DNA of 7,928 bases from DASSKW01 sp035690065 (lineage in GTDB: Bacteria; Pseudomonadota; Gammaproteobacteria; Natronospirales; REEB76): positions 1-7,928 of the forward strand of contig DASSKW010000111.1 in assembly GCA_035690065.1 (NCBI GenBank), given 5' to 3'. The notes beneath the pieces are model-generated. The model had not been told where the DNA came from. It did not search any database and worked only from the letters and a program-made list of their open reading frames with translations. Positions within the stretch are counted from its first letter, which is position 1. Every line of letters starts with the position of its first letter. The translations under genes were made by a program, and so were the position numbers. This document shows, piece after piece, positions 1 through 6,837 of this stretch.

Positions 1-1
1 C

Positions 2-6
2 GGAAG
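2..6 (+). promoter_or_regulatory. Ribosome binding site of secA
   Basis: GGAAG lies 6 nt before the ATG at 13, at ideal Shine-Dalgarno spacing. It supports that ATG as the secA start. Any promoter or secM-type upstream regulator would lie outside the window. Confidence 0.7.
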
Positions 7-12
7 ACACAG

Positions 13-2724
13 ATGGCTCTCGGTCTACTGAAAAAGGTGTTTGGCAGCCGTAATGAGCGGCTTGTCAGCGGTATGCAGCGTCCGGTAGCACGCATCAATG
101 CACTGGAAGCCGGTTTCCGGGAACTCTCGGACGAAGCACTCAAGGACAAGACCGCCGAGTTCCGTGCCCGACTGGAGAAGGGAGAAAGTCTCGACGACCT
201 GCTCCCGGAAGCATTTGCAGCGGTACGTGAAGTTGCACGCCGACATATGCGGATGCGCCATTTCGATGTGCAGTTGATCGGTGGCCAGACCTTGCACATG
301 GGCAAGATCGCCGAGATGCGTACCGGTGAAGGCAAGACGCTGGTTGCGACTCTGGCGGCGTACCTCAATGCCATTCCGGGCCACGGCGTGCACGTGGTGA
401 CGGTGAATGATTATCTGGCACAACGTGACGCGGATTGGATGCGGCCGGTATACGAGGCCCTGGGCATGACTGTCGGTGTGGTACTGGCAGGACAGGAACC
501 ACCGGTAAAGCGGGAAGCCTACGCTGCCGACATCACTTACGGTACCAACAACGAATTCGGTTTCGATTATCTGCGCGACAACATGGCCTTCCGTCTGGAA
601 GACAAGGTGCAGCGTGAACTGCATTACGCCATCGTCGATGAAGTGGACTCGATCCTGATCGACGAAGCGCGCACCCCGCTCATCATCTCGGGTGCAGTGG
701 ACGACAATACCGATCTCTACCGGCAGATCAATAAACTGGTCCCGGCTCTCATCCGTCAGCAGGAAGAGGAAGGCCCGGGCGATTACAGCGTGGATGAGAA
801 AGCCAAGCAGGTCTATCTCACCGAAGACGGTCACCAGCGTATCGAAGAGATGCTGATGAAGGCCGGATTGCTCGCCGAAGGCGAATCGTTGTACGACGCC
901 AGTAACATCGGATTGATGCACCATGTGAATGCGGCGTTGCGTGCCCTGGCCCTGTATCAGCGTGAAGTGGATTACATCGTCAAGGACGGCGAAGTGGTGA
1001 TCGTCGACGAGTTCACCGGGCGCACCATGCCGGGACGGCGCTGGTCGGACGGATTGCACCAGGCGATCGAGGCCAAGGAAGGGGTCAAGGTCCAGGCCGA
1101 GAACCAGACTCTGGCTTCGATCACTTTCCAGAATTATTTTCGTCTCTACACCAAGCTGTCGGGTATGACCGGTACTGCCGATACCGAAGCCTCCGAATTC
1201 CACGAGATCTACGGGCTGGAAGTGGTGGTGATCCCCACCAACAAGCCGATGGTACGCAAGGACATGCCGGACCAGGTCTATACCACCACCAAGGGCAAGT
1301 TCGAAGCGGTGATTGCAGATATCAAGGATGCGAACGGTCGCGGGCAACCAGTACTGGTGGGCACGGCATCCATCGATACCTCGGAATACCTGTCCGGGTT
1401 GCTCAAGAAAGCCAGGATTCAGCACGAAGTGCTCAATGCCAAGCAGCATGAACGCGAGGCACACATCATCGCGCAGGCCGGCCGTCCGGGGACCGTGACC
1501 ATCGCAACCAACATGGCCGGACGCGGTACGGACATCGTACTGGGCGGCAGTCTGGAAGAAGAACTCAAGACCCTGCCGGAAGGGACCAGCGAAACCGAGC
1601 GAGACAAGATACGTCAAGCCTGGCAGCAGCGGCATGACGCGGTGTTGGCCGCCGGTGGTCTGCACATCATCGGCAGTGAACGGCACGAATCCCGGCGCGT
1701 CGATAACCAGTTGCGTGGCCGCTCAGGACGTCAGGGCGATGCCGGCTCCAGCCGGTTCTACCTGGCGCTGGACGACAACCTGATGCGGATCTTCGCGGGC
1801 GACCGCGTGAAAGCCATCATGGATCGATTCGGGGTGCAGGAACACGAAGCCATCGAACATCCCTGGGTGACGCGCGCGGTCGAGAACGCACAACGCAAGG
1901 TCGAAGCGCACAACTTCGATATCCGTAAATCCCTGCTGGAATACGACGATGTCGCGAATGCGCAGCGCAAGGAGATCTATGCGCTACGCAGTGAGCTGCT
2001 GAAGGCGCAGGACATCTCCAGCATGATCCAGGCGCACATCAGTGATGTGATGGACAACCTCGTCAATACCTACATTCCCCCGCAGAGTGTCGAGGAACAA
2101 TGGGATATCCCGGGCCTGAGTGAAGCGATGGACCGGGAGTTCGGTCTCAAACTGGATATCAAGGCATGGCTGGACAGCGATGCCTCGCTGCACGAAGAAC
2201 CGCTGCGCCAGAAGATACTTCAGCATTTCACGGAAGCCTATCAGCTCAAGGAGCAGCAGACCGGTGCCGAAGTCTTGCGTCAGTTCGAGAAGTCCCTGAT
2301 GTTGCAGGTACTCGATAATCTGTGGCGCGAGCATCTTGCCAACATGGATTACCTGCGCCAGGGTATCCATCTGCGTGGTTATGCCCAGGTGGACCCCAAG
2401 CAGGAATACAAGCGCGAAGCATTCGGCATGTTCGCGACCATGGTGGAGCGGCTCAAGCATGACGTGGTGAGTATCCTGGCCAAGGTGCAGGTGCGGACGC
2501 CCGATGACGTCGCTGCGGTCGAAGAGCAACGCCGACGTTCACGTGCCATGCAGTTTCAGCATGCCGAAGTCCCGACTGCAGCGGGGGCGCCGGCTGCGGC
2601 AGGCGAAAATGCACCGCCTCCGGTCACGACCGTGGTCCGGGATGGCCGCAAGGTAGGGCGTAACGAACCGTGTCCGTGCGGCTCGGGGCTGAAGTACAAG
2701 CAGTGTCACGGACGCCTGGCCTAA
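13..2724 (+). CDS. secA: Preprotein translocase ATPase SecA
   Basis: SecA is the ATP-driven motor that pushes unfolded preproteins through the SecYEG channel at the inner membrane. At 903 residues it is full length (E. coli SecA is 901). Visible motifs are Walker A MRTGEGKT (residues 102-109), the DEVD Walker B/DEAD box (209-212), a second acidic motif IDEART (216-221), the preprotein cross-linking region after it, NMAGRGTDI (500-508) and the arginine-finger motif LRGRSGRQGD (567-576) of the second ATPase fold. The helical scaffold and wing domains follow. A variable Ala/Pro-rich linker (about 845-870) leads to a C-terminal zinc-binding tail with C887, C889, C898 and H899, the SecB- and lipid-binding motif. 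The start is supported by a GGAAG ribosome site. The Nudix gene lies downstream as in E. coli, although Pseudomonas has argJ between the two. No residue looks damaged. Confidence 0.99.
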   Translation: MALGLLKKVFGSRNERLVSGMQRPVARINALEAGFRELSDEALKDKTAEFRARLEKGESLDDLLPEAFAAVREVARRHMRMRHFDVQLIGGQTLHMGKIAEMRTGEGKTLVATLAAYLNAIPGHGVHVVTVNDYLAQRDADWMRPVYEALGMTVGVVLAGQEPPVKREAYAADITYGTNNEFGFDYLRDNMAFRLEDKVQRELHYAIVDEVDSILIDEARTPLIISGAVDDNTDLYRQINKLVPALIRQQEEEGPGDYSVDEKAKQVYLTEDGHQRIEEMLMKAGLLAEGESLYDASNIGLMHHVNAALRALALYQREVDYIVKDGEVVIVDEFTGRTMPGRRWSDGLHQAIEAKEGVKVQAENQTLASITFQNYFRLYTKLSGMTGTADTEASEFHEIYGLEVVVIPTNKPMVRKDMPDQVYTTTKGKFEAVIADIKDANGRGQPVLVGTASIDTSEYLSGLLKKARIQHEVLNAKQHEREAHIIAQAGRPGTVTIATNMAGRGTDIVLGGSLEEELKTLPEGTSETERDKIRQAWQQRHDAVLAAGGLHIIGSERHESRRVDNQLRGRSGRQGDAGSSRFYLALDDNLMRIFAGDRVKAIMDRFGVQEHEAIEHPWVTRAVENAQRKVEAHNFDIRKSLLEYDDVANAQRKEIYALRSELLKAQDISSMIQAHISDVMDNLVNTYIPPQSVEEQWDIPGLSEAMDREFGLKLDIKAWLDSDASLHEEPLRQKILQHFTEAYQLKEQQTGAEVLRQFEKSLMLQVLDNLWREHLANMDYLRQGIHLRGYAQVDPKQEYKREAFGMFATMVERLKHDVVSILAKVQVRTPDDVAAVEEQRRRSRAMQFQHAEVPTAAGAPAAAGENAPPPVTTVVRDGRKVGRNEPCPCGSGLKYKQCHGRLA

Positions 2725-2778
2725 AAACTGATCCTTATGATTTCTGGTTAGGCAGAAATCAACAGCTCTGATTTTTAG
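2721..2778 (+). terminator. Possible hairpin terminator after secA
   Basis: A perfect 9-bp inverted repeat, TGATTTCTG (2738-2746) and CAGAAATCA (2753-2761), closes on a 6-nt loop beginning 14 nt after the secA stop. An outer 7-bp pair, CTAAAAA (2721-2727, containing the stop codon) with TTTTTAG (2772-2778), could enclose it. A T5 run sits at 2772-2776, but about 10 nt beyond the inner stem and with an AT-rich stem, so this is not a canonical intrinsic terminator. It may attenuate secA transcription or mark the 3' end of its mRNA. The spacer is otherwise without a clear promoter. Confidence 0.4.
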
Positions 2779-2828
2779 TGTTCCAATCGTCGATCAAGTG
2801 AGTCGTCTCCTTCGCTGATGGGAATTTC

Positions 2829-2832
2829 GAGG
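2829..2832 (+). promoter_or_regulatory. Ribosome binding site deciding the Nudix start
   Basis: GAGG lies 9 nt before the ATG at 2842, whereas no purine-rich sequence stands at the right distance before the in-frame ATG at 2818. The protein starting at 2842 begins MIHVVAAV, matching the first beta strand with which MutT-type proteins normally start. This favours 2842. Confidence 0.55.
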
Positions 2833-2841
2833 CAGCACCCC

Positions 2842-3783
2842 ATGATCCATGTAGTCGCGGCGGTGCTGCACGATGGTCATGGACGCGTCCTGATCGCCGA
2901 ACGTCCCGTCGGCAAGCCACTGGCCGGGTTCTGGGAATTCCCGGGTGGCAAGCTCGAGGCCGACGAATTGCCTCTTGATGCGTTGCGACGCGAATTGCAT
3001 GAAGAACTGGGCATCACTGTGGAAGCTGCCCGTCCCCTGATTCGCTTCACTCATGCTTACCCGGAACGTCAGGTGGAACTGAACGTCTGGCGCGTGACGC
3101 GTTATTCCGGTGAGCTTCGGTCCCGTGAACAACAATCATTTGCCTGGCTCAAACCGGATGAGCTTGCTGACTGGAATTTGTTGCCGGCCGACCGGCCCAT
3201 CACGCAAATCCTGCGCTTGCCTCCCCGTATGCTGGTCACGCCTTCGCCCGATGCCGATACCAGCACTTTTCTGGGCGGGCTGCGGCACACACTCGCAGCC
3301 GGCATCGATCTGGTCCAGTTGCGTGCCCCGAATCTCGATCCGGTCGATTACCGGCATCTGGCCGAGCAAGTCATCGACATCTGTCGTCAACACGGCGCAC
3401 GTATCGTCCTGAATGCCGAGCCACGACTCGCAATGCAACTAGGCGCGGATGGTGTGCATCTCACCAGCGAACGGTTGCTACAGATAAAGGAACGCCCGGG
3501 AACAGCGTCATCGTTGATCGGCGCATCTTGTCACACTGCCGCCGAACTCAGACAGGCTGAAACCTGCGGACTCGATTACGCCGTGCTGGGGCCGGTATTG
3601 CCTACCACAAGCCATCCCGGTGCAACTTCGCTGGGGTGGGATAAGTTTGCACAACTCGTCGGGGACCACAGTCTGCCTGTCTATGCCATCGGTGGGATGC
3701 AGGCTGACGAGCTTGAGCATGTCCGCATGCGGGGCGGCTATGGTCTGGCGGCAATCCGTGGCTTGTGGAACGGGCCAGTATGA
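2842..3783 (+). CDS. Nudix (MutT-like) hydrolase fused to a ThiE/TenI-like domain
   Basis: This is a two-domain cytoplasmic protein of 313 residues (321 if started at 2818). The N-terminal half is a MutT-type Nudix hydrolase with a complete Nudix box, GX5EX7REUXEEXGU, at residues 36-58; the metal-binding glutamates include E51, E54 and E55. MutT proteins hydrolyse 8-oxo-dGTP and so prevent transversions; that substrate is inferred from family and from the position next to secA. From about residue 130 a TIM-barrel domain like thiamine-phosphate synthase follows, with ADGVHL (202-207) and AIGGM (282-286). The usual R-x-K and T-x-T-K substrate motifs are replaced by RAP (161-163) and TTSH (255-258), so thiamine synthesis is doubtful. 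Such fusions are known in Pseudomonas; E. coli MutT has only the first domain (129 residues). The stop overlaps the next start as ATGA. Confidence 0.93.
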   Translation: MIHVVAAVLHDGHGRVLIAERPVGKPLAGFWEFPGGKLEADELPLDALRRELHEELGITVEAARPLIRFTHAYPERQVELNVWRVTRYSGELRSREQQSFAWLKPDELADWNLLPADRPITQILRLPPRMLVTPSPDADTSTFLGGLRHTLAAGIDLVQLRAPNLDPVDYRHLAEQVIDICRQHGARIVLNAEPRLAMQLGADGVHLTSERLLQIKERPGTASSLIGASCHTAAELRQAETCGLDYAVLGPVLPTTSHPGATSLGWDKFAQLVGDHSLPVYAIGGMQADELEHVRMRGGYGLAAIRGLWNGPV

Positions 3784-4196
3784 ATCTTCCTGAGCACATC
3801 CCCCGTCATCGCCGCACAGGAATCCAGCTGCTGGTATGGCTCGGGATCATCATCGTACTGGGAGTGGCGATGCTGATCCGTTATCGTCTCATCGAACCCG
3901 CTGCAGTCGCACAGGCGTGCGATGCGGGCGTGCAGAGTTGGAGTTGCGGGGTTCGGCGCCTGGCGATCCTGAGCTTCGATCGTCAGCAACTGGGCTATAT
4001 TGCACTCATCGGTAGCGTACTGGCGCTCCTGACGCGTTCAGGCTGGATCGCGTGGTTGAGCGCAGTCGCCAGCGTGACCGGTCTGGTGTGGTATTGCTTC
4101 GAACCTTGCGCAGTCGGATTGGTAGTGAGCGTATTGGTGCTGGCGCGCTCGCAGGTGCGGAAGCCATACCGAGAGACACAGCAATCCGCAGAGTAA
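3780..4196 (+). CDS. Small membrane protein with four cysteines, unknown function
   Basis: I do not recognise a named family. The preferred start at 3780 gives 138 residues and overlaps the Nudix stop as ATGA, suggesting translational coupling; an in-frame ATG at 3765 would add five residues. A basic N-terminus (HIPRHRR) precedes a first membrane helix (about 15-38). A loop with C47 and C56 follows, then about three more helices (70-85, 88-105, 108-123) and a basic, soluble tail. C106 and C110 (CFEPC) sit at the junction of helices 3 and 4. By the positive-inside rule the N-terminus is cytoplasmic and the C47/C56 loop periplasmic, so those two could form a disulfide. The layout loosely recalls VKOR/DsbB-type redox proteins but has no CxxC, so I do not assign that function. 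The last third overlaps the GH17 gene on the other strand. Confidence 0.78.
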   Translation: MNLPEHIPRHRRTGIQLLVWLGIIIVLGVAMLIRYRLIEPAAVAQACDAGVQSWSCGVRRLAILSFDRQQLGYIALIGSVLALLTRSGWIAWLSAVASVTGLVWYCFEPCAVGLVVSVLVLARSQVRKPYRETQQSAE

Positions 4197-5756
4197 CGCC
4201 CAGACCAGAGCGCGGGTGTTTTCGAATCCCTCGATACTCACGATGAGTATCGCTGCGAGTCCCAGCCAGGCAGCGAGGATACGTTTCTCCAGGCTTGTCG
4301 GATGCCTGGTGTCTGGATGAAGCAACGGAAATAAAGCGAAACCGAACGCAGCTGGCTGGAACAGTGCGATCGGGAAGCCGCGATAACGCGGATCGAAAAC
4401 CAGCAGCAGACACACGACCGCGCTGGCGAATAACCAGAGCGACCACAACAGTTCGCGCAGGTTTATCGCAGGTGGCAAGCCGACCCGGCCCAGTAACCTG
4501 AAGTTCCAGGTTGTTTCGCGACAGGGGACTTCAGGTGTCTGCAAACAGTGGGCAAAAAGCCGGGCGAATAACCACAAGGTGGCAAGTTCGAGCAGTGTGC
4601 AACTGCTTCCCATCAACCATTCGAAATCATCCCGGCTGGCTTTCAGTAACTGCTCATACTGTGCGGCCAGCACCGTGCCTCCGGCGTAGCCAAGTAACAG
4701 CAGACCGATGCCGTGCCAGACACCGGGTTTCCTCCTTCCTGCAAAACCCGACAGGCAGAGCACCAGCGCGAATCCGACGCCGGTTAGCGGTCCGAAGTAC
4801 CAGTCCGGATCTTCGCTGACCGGCCCGTGGAGCGGAAACTTCTGTTGCCCGTTTGCGGCGTAGAGCCCCCAATATCCGCCAGCCGTCCCTTCCAGCCAGC
4901 GCTTCCAGGGCTGGTCGTAAGCTTCGACCAGGTTGTAGGGCACGCCGGAACGGGAGGCGTAATTCAGAAACCCGCGCACGAAGCGCGCTTCATTCACGCG
5001 GCTGGGGACAGCCCCGCCGCGTTGGCGGCCGGCGCTGGGCCAGCCGGTCTCGCCGATGAGGACAGGTTTGTTGGGGAATGCAGCGCGCACTTTCTCATAG
5101 ACGCGGCGTACGTGTTCGACGGCAGCATCGATCGCGACCGGATGGTCTTCCCAGTACGGCAGGATGTGGGTGGTGACGAACGAGACTGCATCCGCGAGTT
5201 GGGGATACTTGAGCCAGTATTCCCAGACATCGGCGTAAGTCACCGGCAGACCGGTCGCGGTACGCACCTGTGAGATGTCAGCCGCTAATTCAGAAGCCGG
5301 CAACTCGCCGCGTAACAAGACCTCGTTGCCCACGACCACCGCACGAATTGCGTCCTGATGAGCACGTGCAGTATGGATGCCGAGAGCGATCTCGCGTGCA
5401 TTCGCGCTGCGGTCCCGACCCAGCCAGATACCCAGCAGGACATGCATGCCGAGCCGGTGCGCGATAGCCGGGACTGCGTCCAGACCCTGGCCCACTGAAT
5501 AAGTCCGGACGCAGTCGAAGTTACCCGCAAGCTGTCTCAGATCGTGTTCGATCTGTGCTGGTGGGATGATCGTACCCGCAGCAAACGGCGTCTGCCCTGG
5601 CTCGTGATACGGCGCATAAGACACGCACATCAGATGACCGGACGGTGCATCCGGCATCTGGATCAGACGACCGCGCTGCCACCAATACTGTGTGGCTGCC
5701 AATGTAGCCACAACCAGTAATGCGGTCAGTATGATGCGTGGCCGGTTAATCGTCAT
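4038..5756 (-). CDS. Membrane-bound GH17-family beta-1,3-glucanase / glucosyltransferase
   Basis: This 572-residue protein has an N-terminal membrane anchor (about 7-24), a glycoside hydrolase family 17 domain facing the periplasm (about 40-310) and some seven hydrophobic segments to about 532. The GH17 signatures are clear. VVGNEV carries the predicted acid/base E145 and IGETGWPS carries the predicted nucleophile E236, equivalent to the plant beta-1,3-glucanase motifs. Some bacterial GH17 enzymes act as beta-1,3-glucosyltransferases that elongate or branch glucans; a role in remodelling periplasmic or exported glucan is inference. No glycosyltransferase domain is visible, unlike in NdvB. The gene lies 49 nt after yacG on the same strand, probably as the last gene of that operon. 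No strong ribosome site precedes the ATG at 5756, but no in-frame ATG lies nearby upstream. Residues from about 521 overlap the opposing gene, and after 535 the tail is polar and looks unconserved. Confidence 0.9.
   Translation of the reverse strand: MTINRPRIILTALLVVATLAATQYWWQRGRLIQMPDAPSGHLMCVSYAPYHEPGQTPFAAGTIIPPAQIEHDLRQLAGNFDCVRTYSVGQGLDAVPAIAHRLGMHVLLGIWLGRDRSANAREIALGIHTARAHQDAIRAVVVGNEVLLRGELPASELAADISQVRTATGLPVTYADVWEYWLKYPQLADAVSFVTTHILPYWEDHPVAIDAAVEHVRRVYEKVRAAFPNKPVLIGETGWPSAGRQRGGAVPSRVNEARFVRGFLNYASRSGVPYNLVEAYDQPWKRWLEGTAGGYWGLYAANGQQKFPLHGPVSEDPDWYFGPLTGVGFALVLCLSGFAGRRKPGVWHGIGLLLLGYAGGTVLAAQYEQLLKASRDDFEWLMGSSCTLLELATLWLFARLFAHCLQTPEVPCRETTWNFRLLGRVGLPPAINLRELLWSLWLFASAVVCLLLVFDPRYRGFPIALFQPAAFGFALFPLLHPDTRHPTSLEKRILAAWLGLAAILIVSIEGFENTRALVWALLCGLLCLSVWLPHLRARQHQYAHYQSDCARFEAIPHQTGHAGDCAQPRDPA
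4232..4252. repeat. Perfect 9-bp inverted repeat near the convergent gene ends
   Basis: CGATACTCA (4232-4240) and TGAGTATCG (4244-4252) are exact inverse complements around a 3-nt loop, CGA. The hairpin begins 36 nt after the stop of the small membrane protein and lies inside the GH17 coding sequence, around residues 502-508. No T-run follows on either strand, so it is not a standard intrinsic terminator. It could stabilise a 3' end or assist termination of the plus-strand transcript, or be a coding coincidence. Confidence 0.5.
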
Positions 5757-5805
5757 GCAAAGAAACAGCGGCGCCGTCCGGCAGTGAAGAAATGGAAGCG
5801 AAGAG

Positions 5806-6003
5806 TCAGTCGTTGTCAGTATCGTCGGGGTCTGACGATATCGCAGTCTCGCCCGGGATCACATGTCTTTCGAGCAACCAGTCGCCAAGATCGATAAGTT
5901 TGCAGCGTTCGCTACAGAATGGCTTGTATTCCGATGCCTCGGTCCAGGCGACCGGTTTACCGCAGTTCGGGCAGGCAACCATGGATGGATTCGCGTCCCG
6001 CAT
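5806..6003 (-). CDS. yacG: DNA gyrase inhibitor YacG (zinc-binding)
   Basis: YacG is a small zinc protein that in E. coli binds GyrB and blocks DNA binding by gyrase. This copy has 65 residues, the same as the E. coli protein. The four zinc ligands are C11, C14, C30 and C34 in a CPNC-x15-CxxxC arrangement. The following helix LIDLGDWL (36-43) is a family hallmark, and the C-terminus is an acidic, probably disordered tail rich in Asp. The start at 6003 lies 10 nt after the zapD stop; the only alternative Met (residue 8) would leave little before the first cysteine. The pairing with zapD and coaE is the same as in E. coli. What triggers its use in the cell is not shown by the sequence. Confidence 0.96.
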   Translation of the reverse strand: MRDANPSMVACPNCGKPVAWTEASEYKPFCSERCKLIDLGDWLLERHVIPGETAISSDPDDTDND

Positions 6004-6013
6004 GAACGGTTAC

Positions 6014-6820
6014 TCAGAACTGACAGCACACCAGTTTGAAACCGATGTCGCGTTTGCTTTGTTGTGGGCGGCTGTTGGCGTCGTCGCGCTCCAGAAAATG
6101 GATGGTCATGCGCTGGCGTCCAGCGCTGATCTCGGGATACACACCACTGCTGGACGGGACCATCACGCGAACCAGCGGGCAGGGTGTATTGCTGTCGAAG
6201 GTGCGCTGGAACATGCCCTGCTCGGCGAGTTCACGCGAAGGCAGCGCACTTTCGCGCGTGAGCGCCATTAGCAGATTGATGGTGTCCTTCAGGGGTTTCA
6301 GCTCCGCCATCCAGGTCTGCAGATCACGTGCCCGGCGCGGGTAGGATTGCGTGAGCCAGGCGTGATAGACGGGCAGATCGAACTGACAGGTTCCGCCAGG
6401 AATCGCCAGCCGGTTTTTGATCGTGTTGAGAAATTCACACTCCTTGAGGGTGAGTCCCAACTGCCGGCCGTCACCGTTCATGGCATGACGCAGGGTTTCG
6501 AGTTCGGTGAGCAGGGATTGCAGCCGTGCGTTGTCCACGTCGGGACTACCCTTGAGACGGTTCAGGAACAGCGTGCTGCGCTCCAGTTCCTTGAGTACCT
6601 CGGTACGTACATCGCCACGCGTGAGCAGCGTCGCTATCTCCAGGATGCCGGCTACCGATGCGCGACTGTCCCAGGTCGATTGCAGAGCGACATGATGCAG
6701 ACATTGCTCGAACAGGAATTCGAGACGCAAGAAGGTACGGATCCGCTCGGTGAGCGGTTGTTCATAGATGAACCATTCGGCGGTAGCGGTTTGTTCCGCG
6801 ATGTGCTCGATATCCAACAT
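6014..6820 (-). CDS. zapD: Cell division protein ZapD
   Basis: ZapD (formerly YacF) is a cytoplasmic dimer that binds the C-terminal tail of FtsZ and bundles protofilaments at the division ring. This protein has 268 residues against 247 in E. coli. Family features are the N-terminal segment YEQPLTERIRTFLRLEFL (19-36), RGDVRTEVLKELER (68-81) in the helical domain, IPGGTCQFDLP (140-150), the YPEISAGRQRMTIHF strands (228-242) and the C-terminal FKLVCC (261-266). The first 12 or so residues are an extension relative to E. coli. The start lies 17 nt after the coaE stop, with a GGGT element close upstream, and the gene ends 10 nt before yacG, which indicates co-transcription of all three. Nothing suggests inactivation. 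Confidence 0.96.
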   Translation of the reverse strand: MLDIEHIAEQTATAEWFIYEQPLTERIRTFLRLEFLFEQCLHHVALQSTWDSRASVAGILEIATLLTRGDVRTEVLKELERSTLFLNRLKGSPDVDNARLQSLLTELETLRHAMNGDGRQLGLTLKECEFLNTIKNRLAIPGGTCQFDLPVYHAWLTQSYPRRARDLQTWMAELKPLKDTINLLMALTRESALPSRELAEQGMFQRTFDSNTPCPLVRVMVPSSSGVYPEISAGRQRMTIHFLERDDANSRPQQSKRDIGFKLVCCQF

Positions 6821-6837
6821 TCCGACCCATCAATGCT

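Noticed and set aside
25..1686. A 553-codon open frame antisense to secA
   Set aside because: It lies wholly opposite the secA ATPase core, has His/Leu/Val-rich composition typical of antisense frames and shows no recognisable domain. The secA frame explains the sequence fully.
1984..2529. A 181-codon open frame antisense to the secA 3' part
   Set aside because: It mirrors the helical scaffold region of secA and has no motif or independent ribosome site.
2933..2942. Palindrome GGGAATTCCC
   Set aside because: It encodes the conserved Trp-Glu-Phe-Pro-Gly segment before the Nudix box, so coding constraint explains it.
3780..4196. Assignment of the small membrane protein as a VKOR or DsbB homologue
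   Set aside because: The helix count and cysteine pairs are suggestive, but there is no CxxC motif and no other family signature, so it was left as unknown.
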